Of a DNA stretch of 7,639 nucleotides, positions 1 to 5,496 are shown piece by piece (within the stretch, counting starts at the first letter, position 1; each line of letters starts with the position of its first letter). Both the position numbers and the translations under genes were made by a program. The notes under the pieces are model-generated. The model was not told the origin of the DNA and ran no database searches. It saw nothing but the letters and a program-made list of their open reading frames with translations. The stretch is from Gallionellaceae bacterium (GTDB taxonomy: Bacteria > Pseudomonadota > Gammaproteobacteria > Burkholderiales > Gallionellaceae), in contig PLYB01000114.1 in assembly GCA_003151655.1 (NCBI GenBank), positions 1-7,639 of the forward strand, read 5' to 3'.

Positions 1-684
1 GGCGGCGAAGACCCCGGCGCGCACGGGCGCAATGGCACACATGAAAAAGATGTCACCCTTGCTATCGCGCGCAAATTGAAGGATTTGATCGACGACACAC
101 CGGGCATGCGCGCTGTGCTGATCCGCGATGGCGATTATTTTATTCCGCTGGGCGGGCGCGTTGACAAAGCGCGCAAGGCACATGCCGATATGTTCGTCTC
201 GATCCACGCCGATGCCTTCGTCAAAGCCAACGCGCGCGGCTCATCCGTCTTCGCTTTATCCGAGCGCGGCGCAACCAGTGCCTCCGCGCGCTGGCTGGCC
301 AAGAAAGAAAACGAAGCCGATTTAATTGGCGGCGTGAATCTGTCCATCAAAGATCCCTACCTTGCGCGCACCTTGCTCGATTTATCGCAAACCGCCACCA
401 TTAATGACAGCATGAAAGTTGCCAAGCACGTACTCAGGGAATTGGGCGACATCAATACTCTGCATCGCGGATTTGTCGAACAGGCGGGATTCGCCGTATT
501 GAAATCCCCCGACATCCCGTCGATATTGGTAGAGACGGCATTCATCAGCAACCCGATAGAAGAAAGCCGCCTCTCGGATGACAGTTACCGCGAAAAATTG
601 GCCAGCGCGATATTGAGCGGAGTCAAACGCTACTTCGCGCAAAATCCGGCGCTCTCGAAGCAGAGTCTGGTGCAGAACGAATAG
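1..684 (+). CDS. amiC: N-acetylmuramoyl-L-alanine amidase, AmiC/Amidase_3 type (5' end missing)
   Basis: Zinc amidase that cleaves the amide bond between N-acetylmuramic acid and the stem peptide of peptidoglycan in the periplasm, usually during daughter-cell separation. The frame is open from base 1, so the gene starts outside the window; the visible 227 residues are almost the whole catalytic domain. They open with GGEDPGAHG, the tail of the family's DPGHGG motif, so the first zinc His lies just outside the window. Fragment residue 15 (Glu of THEKDV) and residue 69 (His of SIHAD) fit the other zinc ligands, and Glu178 in VETAFISNP fits the catalytic base. Residues about 95-160 match the helical insertion that AmiA/B/C enzymes use for autoinhibition and EnvC/NlpD activation. 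The C-terminus ends soon after the domain, so there is no trailing LysM. The export signal and AMIN domain expected of AmiC cannot be checked. The family is certain; the exact paralogue is inferred. Confidence 0.93.
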   Translation, partial: GGEDPGAHGRNGTHEKDVTLAIARKLKDLIDDTPGMRAVLIRDGDYFIPLGGRVDKARKAHADMFVSIHADAFVKANARGSSVFALSERGATSASARWLAKKENEADLIGGVNLSIKDPYLARTLLDLSQTATINDSMKVAKHVLRELGDINTLHRGFVEQAGFAVLKSPDIPSILVETAFISNPIEESRLSDDSYREKLASAILSGVKRYFAQNPALSKQSLVQNE

Positions 685-686
685 CC

Positions 687-702
687 TGACAATATATTGT
701 CA
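687..702. repeat. 16-bp perfect palindrome TGACAATATATTGTCA
   Basis: A perfect 16-bp inverted repeat begins two bases after the amidase stop codon. It is AT-rich and has no loop or T-run, so it looks more like a dimeric-regulator half-site pair than a terminator. The same TGTCA/TGACA core recurs at 727-731 and 770-774 upstream of the phosphoglucomutase gene. No regulator can be named. Confidence 0.5.
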
Positions 703-731
703 TGGTGGATCGCCAATTAATCCAGCTGTCA

Positions 732-760
732 TAAACATCATCCAGTCACGGTGGTATGAT
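732..760 (+). promoter_or_regulatory. Putative sigma-70 promoter of the phosphoglucomutase gene
   Basis: A good -10 hexamer TATGAT (755-760) lies 17 bp downstream of TAAACA (732-737), which matches four of six -35 consensus positions. The start codon at 797 would leave a leader of about 30 nt. A CTGTCAT element (726-732) abuts the -35 and resembles half of a PhoB box, but the second half is not recognisable. Prediction by eye from consensus only. Confidence 0.45.
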
Positions 761-796
761 TAGTCAAAATGACAAAACCTACATGAGAGACCACAC

Positions 797-2428
797 ATGA
801 GCGTCAGCATCGTTTCTACCCAGCCATTTTCAGACCAAAAGCCCGGCACTTCCGGACTACGCAAAAAAGTGCCGGTATTTCAGCAGCCGAATTATCTGGA
901 AAATTTCGTCCAGTCCATTTTCGATAGCATCGAAGCCCCCAAGGGAGCCACTTTGGTACTTGGTGGTGACGGGCGCTATTACAACCGCAGCGCGATTCAA
1001 GTTATTCTCAAAATGGCGGCTGCCAACGGTTTCGGCAAGGTGATGGTCGGGCAAGGCGGTATTCTTTCCACTCCTGCGGCATCATGCGTCATTCGCAAAC
1101 ATAAAACATTTGGCGGGATCATTCTTTCGGCCAGCCATAATCCCGGCGGCCCCGATGGCGACTTCGGCATCAAGTACAACGGCAGCAACGGCGGCCCCGC
1201 TACCGAGACGGTGACCGAGGCGATCTTCGCCAAGAGCAAGACTATTTCCAGCTACTGTATTCTCGATGCAGCTGATGTTCCACTCGACACGCTTGGCACC
1301 AGCACACTCGGTGGCATGCAGGTACAGGTAATCGATCCGGTGAGCGACTATGCCGAGCTGATGGAATCGCTGTTCGATTTCGCCGCGATACGTGCACTGC
1401 TGCAAGGCGGCTTCAACATCAAGTTTGATGCCATGCACGCGGTGAACGGGCCGTATGCGAAAGAGATTTTGGAAAAGCGTTTGGGTGCAACCCTAGGCAG
1501 CGTAATGAATGCCGTGCCGCTGGAAGATTTCGGTGGCGGGCATCCCGACCCTAACCTGACTTACGCGCACGAACTGGTAGAGATTATGTACGGCGACAAC
1601 GCTCCGGATTTCGGCGCTGCCTCGGATGGTGACGGCGACCGCAACATGATCCTCGGCAAACATTTTTTTGTTACGCCGTCCGACAGCCTCGCCCTGCTCG
1701 CCGCCAATGCGACGCTGGTGCCCGCCTACCAAAAAGGCTTGGCGGGCATCGCGCGTTCGATGCCGACCAGCGCCGCCGCAGATCGCGTGGCCTCCGCCTT
1801 GAATATCCCCTGTTTTGAAACTCCGACCGGATGGAAATTTTTCGGCAATTTGATGGATGCGGGAAAAGTCACGCTTTGTGGCGAAGAAAGTTTCGGCACC
1901 GGTTCCGATCATGTGCGCGAAAAAGACGGCTTGTGGGCGGTATTGTTCTGGCTCAATATTCTCGCCGCACGCAAGCAATCGGTAGAAGACATCGTGCGTC
2001 AACATTGGGCGAAATATGGCCGCAACTTTTATTCGCGTTACGACTACGAAGGTCTGCCTACCGAGGCGGCAAACGGCTTAGTGCAACATCTGCGCGACAA
2101 TTTCGCCGCGCTCACCGGCAAACAGTTCGGCAAATACACCGTAGCGAATTGCGACGATTTCAGCTACACCGATCCGGTCGATGGCAGCGTCAGCAAAAAC
2201 CAAGGCATCCGCATCCTCTTCACCGACGGTTCGCGCATCATCTTCCGCCTCTCCGGCACCGGCACAGAGGGCGCAACGCTGCGGGTATATTTGGAAGCTT
2301 ACGAGGCAAACGCGTCCTTCCATCATCTCGATGCGCAAGTGGCACTGGCGGAGTTGATTCAAATCGCGATGCTGGTTTCAGAACTGAAGCAACGCACGAG
2401 GCGCGAAAAACCGACGGTGATTACCTGA
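797..2428 (+). CDS. pgm: Alpha-D-glucose phosphate phosphoglucomutase (PGM1-like)
   Basis: Cytoplasmic enzyme that interconverts glucose 1-phosphate and glucose 6-phosphate through a phosphoserine and a glucose 1,6-bisphosphate intermediate, linking glycolysis to glycogen and nucleotide-sugar synthesis. All four landmarks of the alpha-D-phosphohexomutase superfamily are present in 543 residues: KPGTSGLR at 15-22, the catalytic loop SASHNP with Ser113, the metal loop DGDGDR at 277-282 (Asp277, 279, 281), the sugar-binding GEESFG at 362-367, and the phosphate-binding RLSGTGTEGATLR at 484-496. The length and N-terminal wording match the eukaryote-like PGM1 subfamily also found in Agrobacterium (about 542 aa), and not the E. 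coli Pgm type. The ATG at 797 has GAGAGA at 785-790 with a 6-nt spacer; the nearby ATG at 783 gives only five codons. The gene is probably monocistronic, with its own promoter and a hairpin 4 bp after the stop. Confidence 0.97.
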   Translation: MSVSIVSTQPFSDQKPGTSGLRKKVPVFQQPNYLENFVQSIFDSIEAPKGATLVLGGDGRYYNRSAIQVILKMAAANGFGKVMVGQGGILSTPAASCVIRKHKTFGGIILSASHNPGGPDGDFGIKYNGSNGGPATETVTEAIFAKSKTISSYCILDAADVPLDTLGTSTLGGMQVQVIDPVSDYAELMESLFDFAAIRALLQGGFNIKFDAMHAVNGPYAKEILEKRLGATLGSVMNAVPLEDFGGGHPDPNLTYAHELVEIMYGDNAPDFGAASDGDGDRNMILGKHFFVTPSDSLALLAANATLVPAYQKGLAGIARSMPTSAAADRVASALNIPCFETPTGWKFFGNLMDAGKVTLCGEESFGTGSDHVREKDGLWAVLFWLNILAARKQSVEDIVRQHWAKYGRNFYSRYDYEGLPTEAANGLVQHLRDNFAALTGKQFGKYTVANCDDFSYTDPVDGSVSKNQGIRILFTDGSRIIFRLSGTGTEGATLRVYLEAYEANASFHHLDAQVALAELIQIAMLVSELKQRTRREKPTVIT

Positions 2429-2432
2429 TTTT

Positions 2433-2460
2433 GTAGGGGCGTATGGCAATACGCCCCTAC
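2433..2460 (+). terminator. Rho-independent-type hairpin after the phosphoglucomutase gene
   Basis: A perfect 12-bp stem, GTAGGGGCGTAT and ATACGCCCCTAC, closes a 4-nt loop (GGCA) and is followed by GATTTTTATC. It begins four bases after the + strand stop and lies between convergent genes. The T-run is on the + side only; read on the - strand the stem is followed by CAAAATC, so it is a weaker terminator for the - strand operon, whose last stop is at 2466-2468. The perfect GTAGGGGCG/CGCCCCTAC ends also resemble dispersed intergenic palindromes seen in many bacteria, so it may be a mobile REP-like unit acting as a terminator. Confidence 0.75.
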
Positions 2461-2465
2461 GATTT

Positions 2466-2933
2466 TTATCGTACCTTGCTCATGCGCCGGGTAATTTCTT
2501 TACACAGCACTTTGAGTTTCTCGAATGAGCATTGCGCGCATTCTTCTTTCTCGCTGGAGCTCATCTCACCCGTGGGAACATCATAAAGATGAGCCGTTAC
2601 CAGATAGCGGCCTTTCTCTATCTCCGCGACGCGCAATGCAACAATCTTTTCCGCATGATAAAACGCGGCGATACGCCGGTAGCAATCGGTCTCGTCGCAA
2701 TCATTTTTCTTGCTCTCTTCCTGAAACACTTTTTTGACGTAGTGATCAACTTCTGCGCCGTAGCGCAATTCAAATCTGGCAGAAAGACCTTCCACCACAT
2801 CTTTGCTCAACTCGTTTTTTTCGAATGGAGTTAACGGGCCGGTTACCGCGAGAAACACCGCGACCTCTTTTGCATAAGCCGCCGGAGCAAGAAACAATAT
2901 TGCTACGGCGAAAACACTCAATAAGTTTTTCAT
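2466..2933 (-). CDS. Exported cysteine-rich protein, TolB/CsgG N-domain-like
   Basis: Function unknown. The 155-residue product has a clear signal peptide (MKNLLSVFAVAILFLAPAAYA, likely cleaved after Ala21), so it is periplasmic. The mature part starts with a hydrophobic strand, then NDCDETDCYRRIAAFYHAEKIVALRV (78-103) and GRYLVTAHLYDVPTGEM (108-124). That order, cysteine pair, helix, core strand, then a 'Y.vtahl.Dv.TGe' hairpin, resembles the TolB-N/CsgG-like alpha-beta domain common in exported proteins; this is judged by pattern only. It has five cysteines (79, 84, 132, 135, 144), including a CAQC near the C-terminus, which suggests disulfides. The ATG at 2933 has GGGAG (2939-2943) with a 5-nt spacer. 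It lies 12 bp after the TlpA-like gene and is the last gene of the - strand cluster. Real gene: high confidence; fold: moderate. Confidence 0.85.
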   Translation of the reverse strand: MKNLLSVFAVAILFLAPAAYAKEVAVFLAVTGPLTPFEKNELSKDVVEGLSARFELRYGAEVDHYVKKVFQEESKKNDCDETDCYRRIAAFYHAEKIVALRVAEIEKGRYLVTAHLYDVPTGEMSSSEKEECAQCSFEKLKVLCKEITRRMSKVR

Positions 2934-2945
2934 CGCGGCTCCCGT

Positions 2946-3446
2946 TTACTTCTCCATTTTCTGAAGTTGCTTTGCCAGAATATGCATATTATCCGGCGTA
3001 TAGCCGACCAGATTCATCAGGACTACATTGTCGCTATCCAGCACGATGGTGTGCGGCAAACCGGTGTAATTGAATGATGCCCGCAATCCGCCCTTGGTCA
3101 GTACGATATTGGAGGGAGCCGCCGACAATGATTTAACAAAACTGGCGACGACTGCGGGAGGCTCATCCTCCGCATGCACCGCAATAAATTTCACCCCCTT
3201 GAAGCGCTGTTCCAACTTTGCCAACTCCGGCATTTCAACGCGACACGGCTTGCAACTCACCCAGAAAAAATTAATGACCTTCGGACTGCCTTTATCTTTC
3301 TTCAACATATAGGGTTCGTCATTCAAAGTGCGTCCGATCAAATTCGGTATCGGCTGGCCAACTTGCGGACCGGTTCCTTCTTCCGCAAGCACCGCAAATG
3401 AGCACGATAAAAACAAAATAGCCCCAAACAAACTTTTCAACAACAT
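2946..3446 (-). CDS. TlpA/ResA-like periplasmic thioredoxin-fold protein
   Basis: Probable periplasmic thiol-disulfide oxidoreductase of 166 residues. An N-terminal signal (to about Ala21, FAVLA/EE) is followed by a TlpA/AhpC-type start (VGQPIPNLIGRTLNDEPYML), the active site CKPC at 65-68 followed by RVEMPEL, and the cis-proline loop at TGLPHTIVLD (Pro131). The usual aromatic before the first active cysteine is replaced (FWVSC rather than WATWC), a mild departure. Proteins of this family reduce or isomerise disulfides, often on apocytochromes or other exported partners. Here the neighbours encode a CxxCH cytochrome and two cysteine-bearing exported proteins, which are plausible substrates (inference). 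Cys15 lies in the hydrophobic segment, but the flanking residues make a poor lipobox. The start is fixed by AGGAGG at 3452-3457, 5 nt from the ATG. Confidence 0.92.
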   Translation of the reverse strand: MLLKSLFGAILFLSCSFAVLAEEGTGPQVGQPIPNLIGRTLNDEPYMLKKDKGSPKVINFFWVSCKPCRVEMPELAKLEQRFKGVKFIAVHAEDEPPAVVASFVKSLSAAPSNIVLTKGGLRASFNYTGLPHTIVLDSDNVVLMNLVGYTPDNMHILAKQLQKMEK

Positions 3447-3508
3447 AATCTCCTCCTATTGTTTACGAAAACATTGATGCAGATAATGCCACTGCCCCTC
3501 TGCGCAAA

Positions 3509-4579
3509 TCATTTCAATCCCTGCATCACCTTTTCTGCTGCGGCATTCCAATCCAGTTCCTCATTGCTCCAACCGATTACTTCTGCCGACATCGTGCGCG
3601 GCACATCTAACTCTTTACGGCTTTCCAGATCATATATTTTTTTGGTAACCGTCAGCTTCCCCTTCAACGAGCCCATCTGGCTCATCGCCACTTGGCAGCT
3701 CGCAATGAGAATGGTCAACTTGGCAAAGGCTCGATCATGGGCTATTTTGATGCACGCTTGCTCTTGATCACAATCTGCCATCAAGCGGTCGGTAGACTGA
3801 TCGGAGGTCCTCAAGTGATCAACCATTTTCCCGATCACGCCGGCATTCAGACTGTGATCGCTGTTAAGCACAAACAACGCCATGCGGTCTTTTGCTTGCG
3901 AGGTATCTTTGACGATAGACGCAAAGGCTTCCTTTAATTGTTTTTCATAGAAAGCTCGGCCATTCTCCTCCGGCAATAGTTTGAAATCGGTTTCCGCCAG
4001 CAATTCCTGCGCATCTTCCAAATCCTTACGCCGATCATTGATGTCCGGATTTTTAATGCTATTGGTTCCGGCCTCCAGCAATTCCTTGATTTTTTCCAAT
4101 CGACTCTTCATGATCTTTTCGCGTTTAGCCTGTTCCACAGACTTTTTGCTGACGATCATCAAGGTGTATTGCGTACAGGTATCTTTATCCAGCCCCAGCC
4201 AGCGGCTCTTGATTTCCAAACCCCGCAGCACCTCTTCGGCGCTTACCGTTAGCTTGCTTAGTGCATCTTTTTGCACCTTCTGATTGATCACGCTTGTGCT
4301 TTGCTCGTTCTCAGCCTTGATGGTCACCTGAATATGCTCCACCAGATACTGCTTGGCCAAAGTTTCTGATTCCTTCAGGCGCGCGGCCTTGTCCTTTTTT
4401 TCAGATGAACCGACACCGACATAATCATTGGGCAAGCTGTAATCCGGCTTGCTTACCCATTCAGGCATAGGCTCCTCTGAAGCACCCTCACAGCTCGTAT
4501 AAAAAGGCGACCACGACCATGCGGGCACGGCAAATATAATTCCCGCCACCAGCACTACGCTCGAAAAAATATTTTTCAT
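3509..4579 (-). CDS. Exported LPP20-like protein with C-terminal TolB/CsgG-like domain
   Basis: Exported protein of 356 residues, function unknown. The signal peptide MKNIFSSVVLVAGIIFAVPA is followed by PMPEWVSKPDYSLPNDYVGVGSSEKK (38-62) and an amphipathic region to about 145, the pattern of the LPP20 lipoprotein family: 'P.W' opening, then 'y.gvG', then alpha-beta. Residues 146-235 are charged and helical, probably coiled. The C-terminal part (235-356) has DCDQEQACIKIAHDRAFAKLTIL (269-291) and KIYDLESRKELDV (314-326), which parallels the small protein at 2466-2933. Cysteines are 30, 135, 270, 276 and 295. No lipobox is evident, so it is probably soluble despite the family name. The ATG at 4579 is preferred over an in-frame TTG six codons upstream: AAGGTGAG lies 7 nt before the ATG, and the signal peptide then starts cleanly with MKN. 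It begins 14 bp after the upstream stop. Confidence 0.85.
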   Translation of the reverse strand: MKNIFSSVVLVAGIIFAVPAWSWSPFYTSCEGASEEPMPEWVSKPDYSLPNDYVGVGSSEKKDKAARLKESETLAKQYLVEHIQVTIKAENEQSTSVINQKVQKDALSKLTVSAEEVLRGLEIKSRWLGLDKDTCTQYTLMIVSKKSVEQAKREKIMKSRLEKIKELLEAGTNSIKNPDINDRRKDLEDAQELLAETDFKLLPEENGRAFYEKQLKEAFASIVKDTSQAKDRMALFVLNSDHSLNAGVIGKMVDHLRTSDQSTDRLMADCDQEQACIKIAHDRAFAKLTILIASCQVAMSQMGSLKGKLTVTKKIYDLESRKELDVPRTMSAEVIGWSNEELDWNAAAEKVMQGLK

Positions 4580-4586
4580 GCACACT

Positions 4587-4593
4587 CTCACCT
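4587..4593 (-). promoter_or_regulatory. Shine-Dalgarno AGGTGAG deciding the LPP20-like start
   Basis: Read on the - strand, AGGTGAG directly abuts the TGA stop of the cytochrome gene and sits 7 nt before the ATG at 4579. This selects that ATG over the in-frame TTG at 4597, which would lie upstream of this sequence, and implies closely linked translation of the two genes. Confidence 0.6.
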
Positions 4594-5391
4594 TCAACGT
4601 TGCACCAAACTACGAATGTATTGAACCAGCGAATCAACCTGCTCCTCGCTCAGCGGCGGCGTTACTCCGCTCACGAAGGAAGGCATGCCCTTATCCAACA
4701 TCCCGGCCCGTATAACGTTTTTTATCCGGGCATCATTTGCTTTCTGCCCCACTGTATCGTTCAGTGCATGAGCAAATCCGCCGACCCCTTTTTTGCCATG
4801 GCATTGCGAACATACGCGATGAAACAGAAAAATGCCAGACTGTCCTTCACCGCTTTCCAGATGGCAACTCTTGCACGCAGTATCGGCATTAATGTTGATG
4901 TTACGCAGGTTGCCGATCTTGGGATGAGGTGGAGGCTCCAGCTTCATCGCCAGCGAAAGCTCGGCAGTCGCCACTGCGTTATTCTCCAGGGTCACCGTCA
5001 CCGTTTTAACCACGATACCCTTTTTACCTTTGGTGTCCACCTCAACTTCCATCTCGCCGGATTCACCCGGCGCATATTCTTTGAGCTCGCCACTGGCGGT
5101 AGTACAACCGCATGAGGAATCCGTTTTCACGATTTTAACTTTTTCCGCGCCGTCGTTCTTGAACTTAAATGTATGCTTGACGATGTCGCCCTCGGTCACC
5201 GTGCCGAAATCGAAAAAACCATGTTCAAACACGAGATGCCCATGAGCCGGTTCTGCGGGTTGAACTGCCCCCTGTGGCAAAGGCGCTTGTACCTTATCGC
5301 CTGTAAAACGCAACAAAGCCCCTCCACCAAAGAGGATAAAAAGAAAAATTATTAATAGCGGATCGGTTCTGAGTCGTGATTTATTTAGCAT
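4594..5391 (-). CDS. Membrane-anchored DUF1573-cytochrome c fusion protein
   Basis: Two-module periplasmic protein of 265 residues. A membrane segment at 11-29 (PLLIIFLFILFGGGALLRF) with Arg/Lys before it acts as an uncleaved anchor. Residues about 53-150 form a DUF1573 domain, an Ig-like fold: FDFGTVTEGD then HTFKFKNDG and the hallmark SSCGCTTA (Cys94 and Cys96). Residues about 165-265 are a c-type cytochrome with two haem motifs, CKSCH (173-177) and CSQCH (194-198); KGMPSF gives Met236 as the likely axial ligand of the second haem. The second motif fits a class I monohaem fold with C-terminal 'LSEEQVDSLVQYIRSL'; the first is an extra motif only 16 residues before it. It probably carries electrons in the periplasm, but partner and role are unknown. 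The start at 5391 has GGAG at 5401-5404 with a 9-nt spacer. Head gene of the four-gene cluster. Confidence 0.93.
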   Translation of the reverse strand: MLNKSRLRTDPLLIIFLFILFGGGALLRFTGDKVQAPLPQGAVQPAEPAHGHLVFEHGFFDFGTVTEGDIVKHTFKFKNDGAEKVKIVKTDSSCGCTTASGELKEYAPGESGEMEVEVDTKGKKGIVVKTVTVTLENNAVATAELSLAMKLEPPPHPKIGNLRNININADTACKSCHLESGEGQSGIFLFHRVCSQCHGKKGVGGFAHALNDTVGQKANDARIKNVIRAGMLDKGMPSFVSGVTPPLSEEQVDSLVQYIRSLVQR

Positions 5392-5420
5392 GAATCATTT
5401 CTCCAGTTTGCATCTCGTAG

Positions 5421-5455
5421 GGTGCGCTTTGCGCACCATGGTGCATGGAATGCAC
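5421..5455. repeat. Tandem short hairpins, REP-like (GTAGGGTGCGC type)
   Basis: Two adjacent inverted repeats lie between degP and the cytochrome gene: GGTGCGC-TTT-GCGCACC (5421-5437) and GTGCAT-GGA-ATGCAC (5441-5455). The first is preceded by CGTA, giving the GTAGGGTGCGC start I recall from dispersed intergenic palindromes in betaproteobacteria. Neither strand shows a T-run after them, so they are not convincing intrinsic terminators. They may instead stabilise the 3' end of degP mRNA or reduce read-through into the next gene. Confidence 0.55.
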
Positions 5456-5496
5456 ATAATAATTGCTGTATTGAAATAGAAACGGAATAAATCCTG

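Noticed and set aside
726..743. PhoB (Pho) box before the phosphoglucomutase gene
   Set aside because: The first half CTGTCAT is exact and the distance to the -10 is nearly right, but the second half (ATCATCC) does not match CTGTCAT, so phosphate control is not supported.
1831..2436. Long 201-residue open frame overlapping the phosphoglucomutase gene in another + frame
   Set aside because: It is arginine- and histidine-rich with no domain, and lies wholly over a gene with all four catalytic motifs; a frame shadow.
3400..3404. Lipobox in the TlpA-like protein around Cys15
   Set aside because: The residues before the cysteine (F-L-S) fit the lipobox poorly, while a normal signal-peptidase I site follows at FAVLA/EE.
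5456..5496. Promoter for the cytochrome cluster (TATTAT as -10, - strand)
   Set aside because: A fair -10-like hexamer is present, but nothing resembling a -35 lies 16-18 bp upstream; in AT-rich DNA this is expected by chance.
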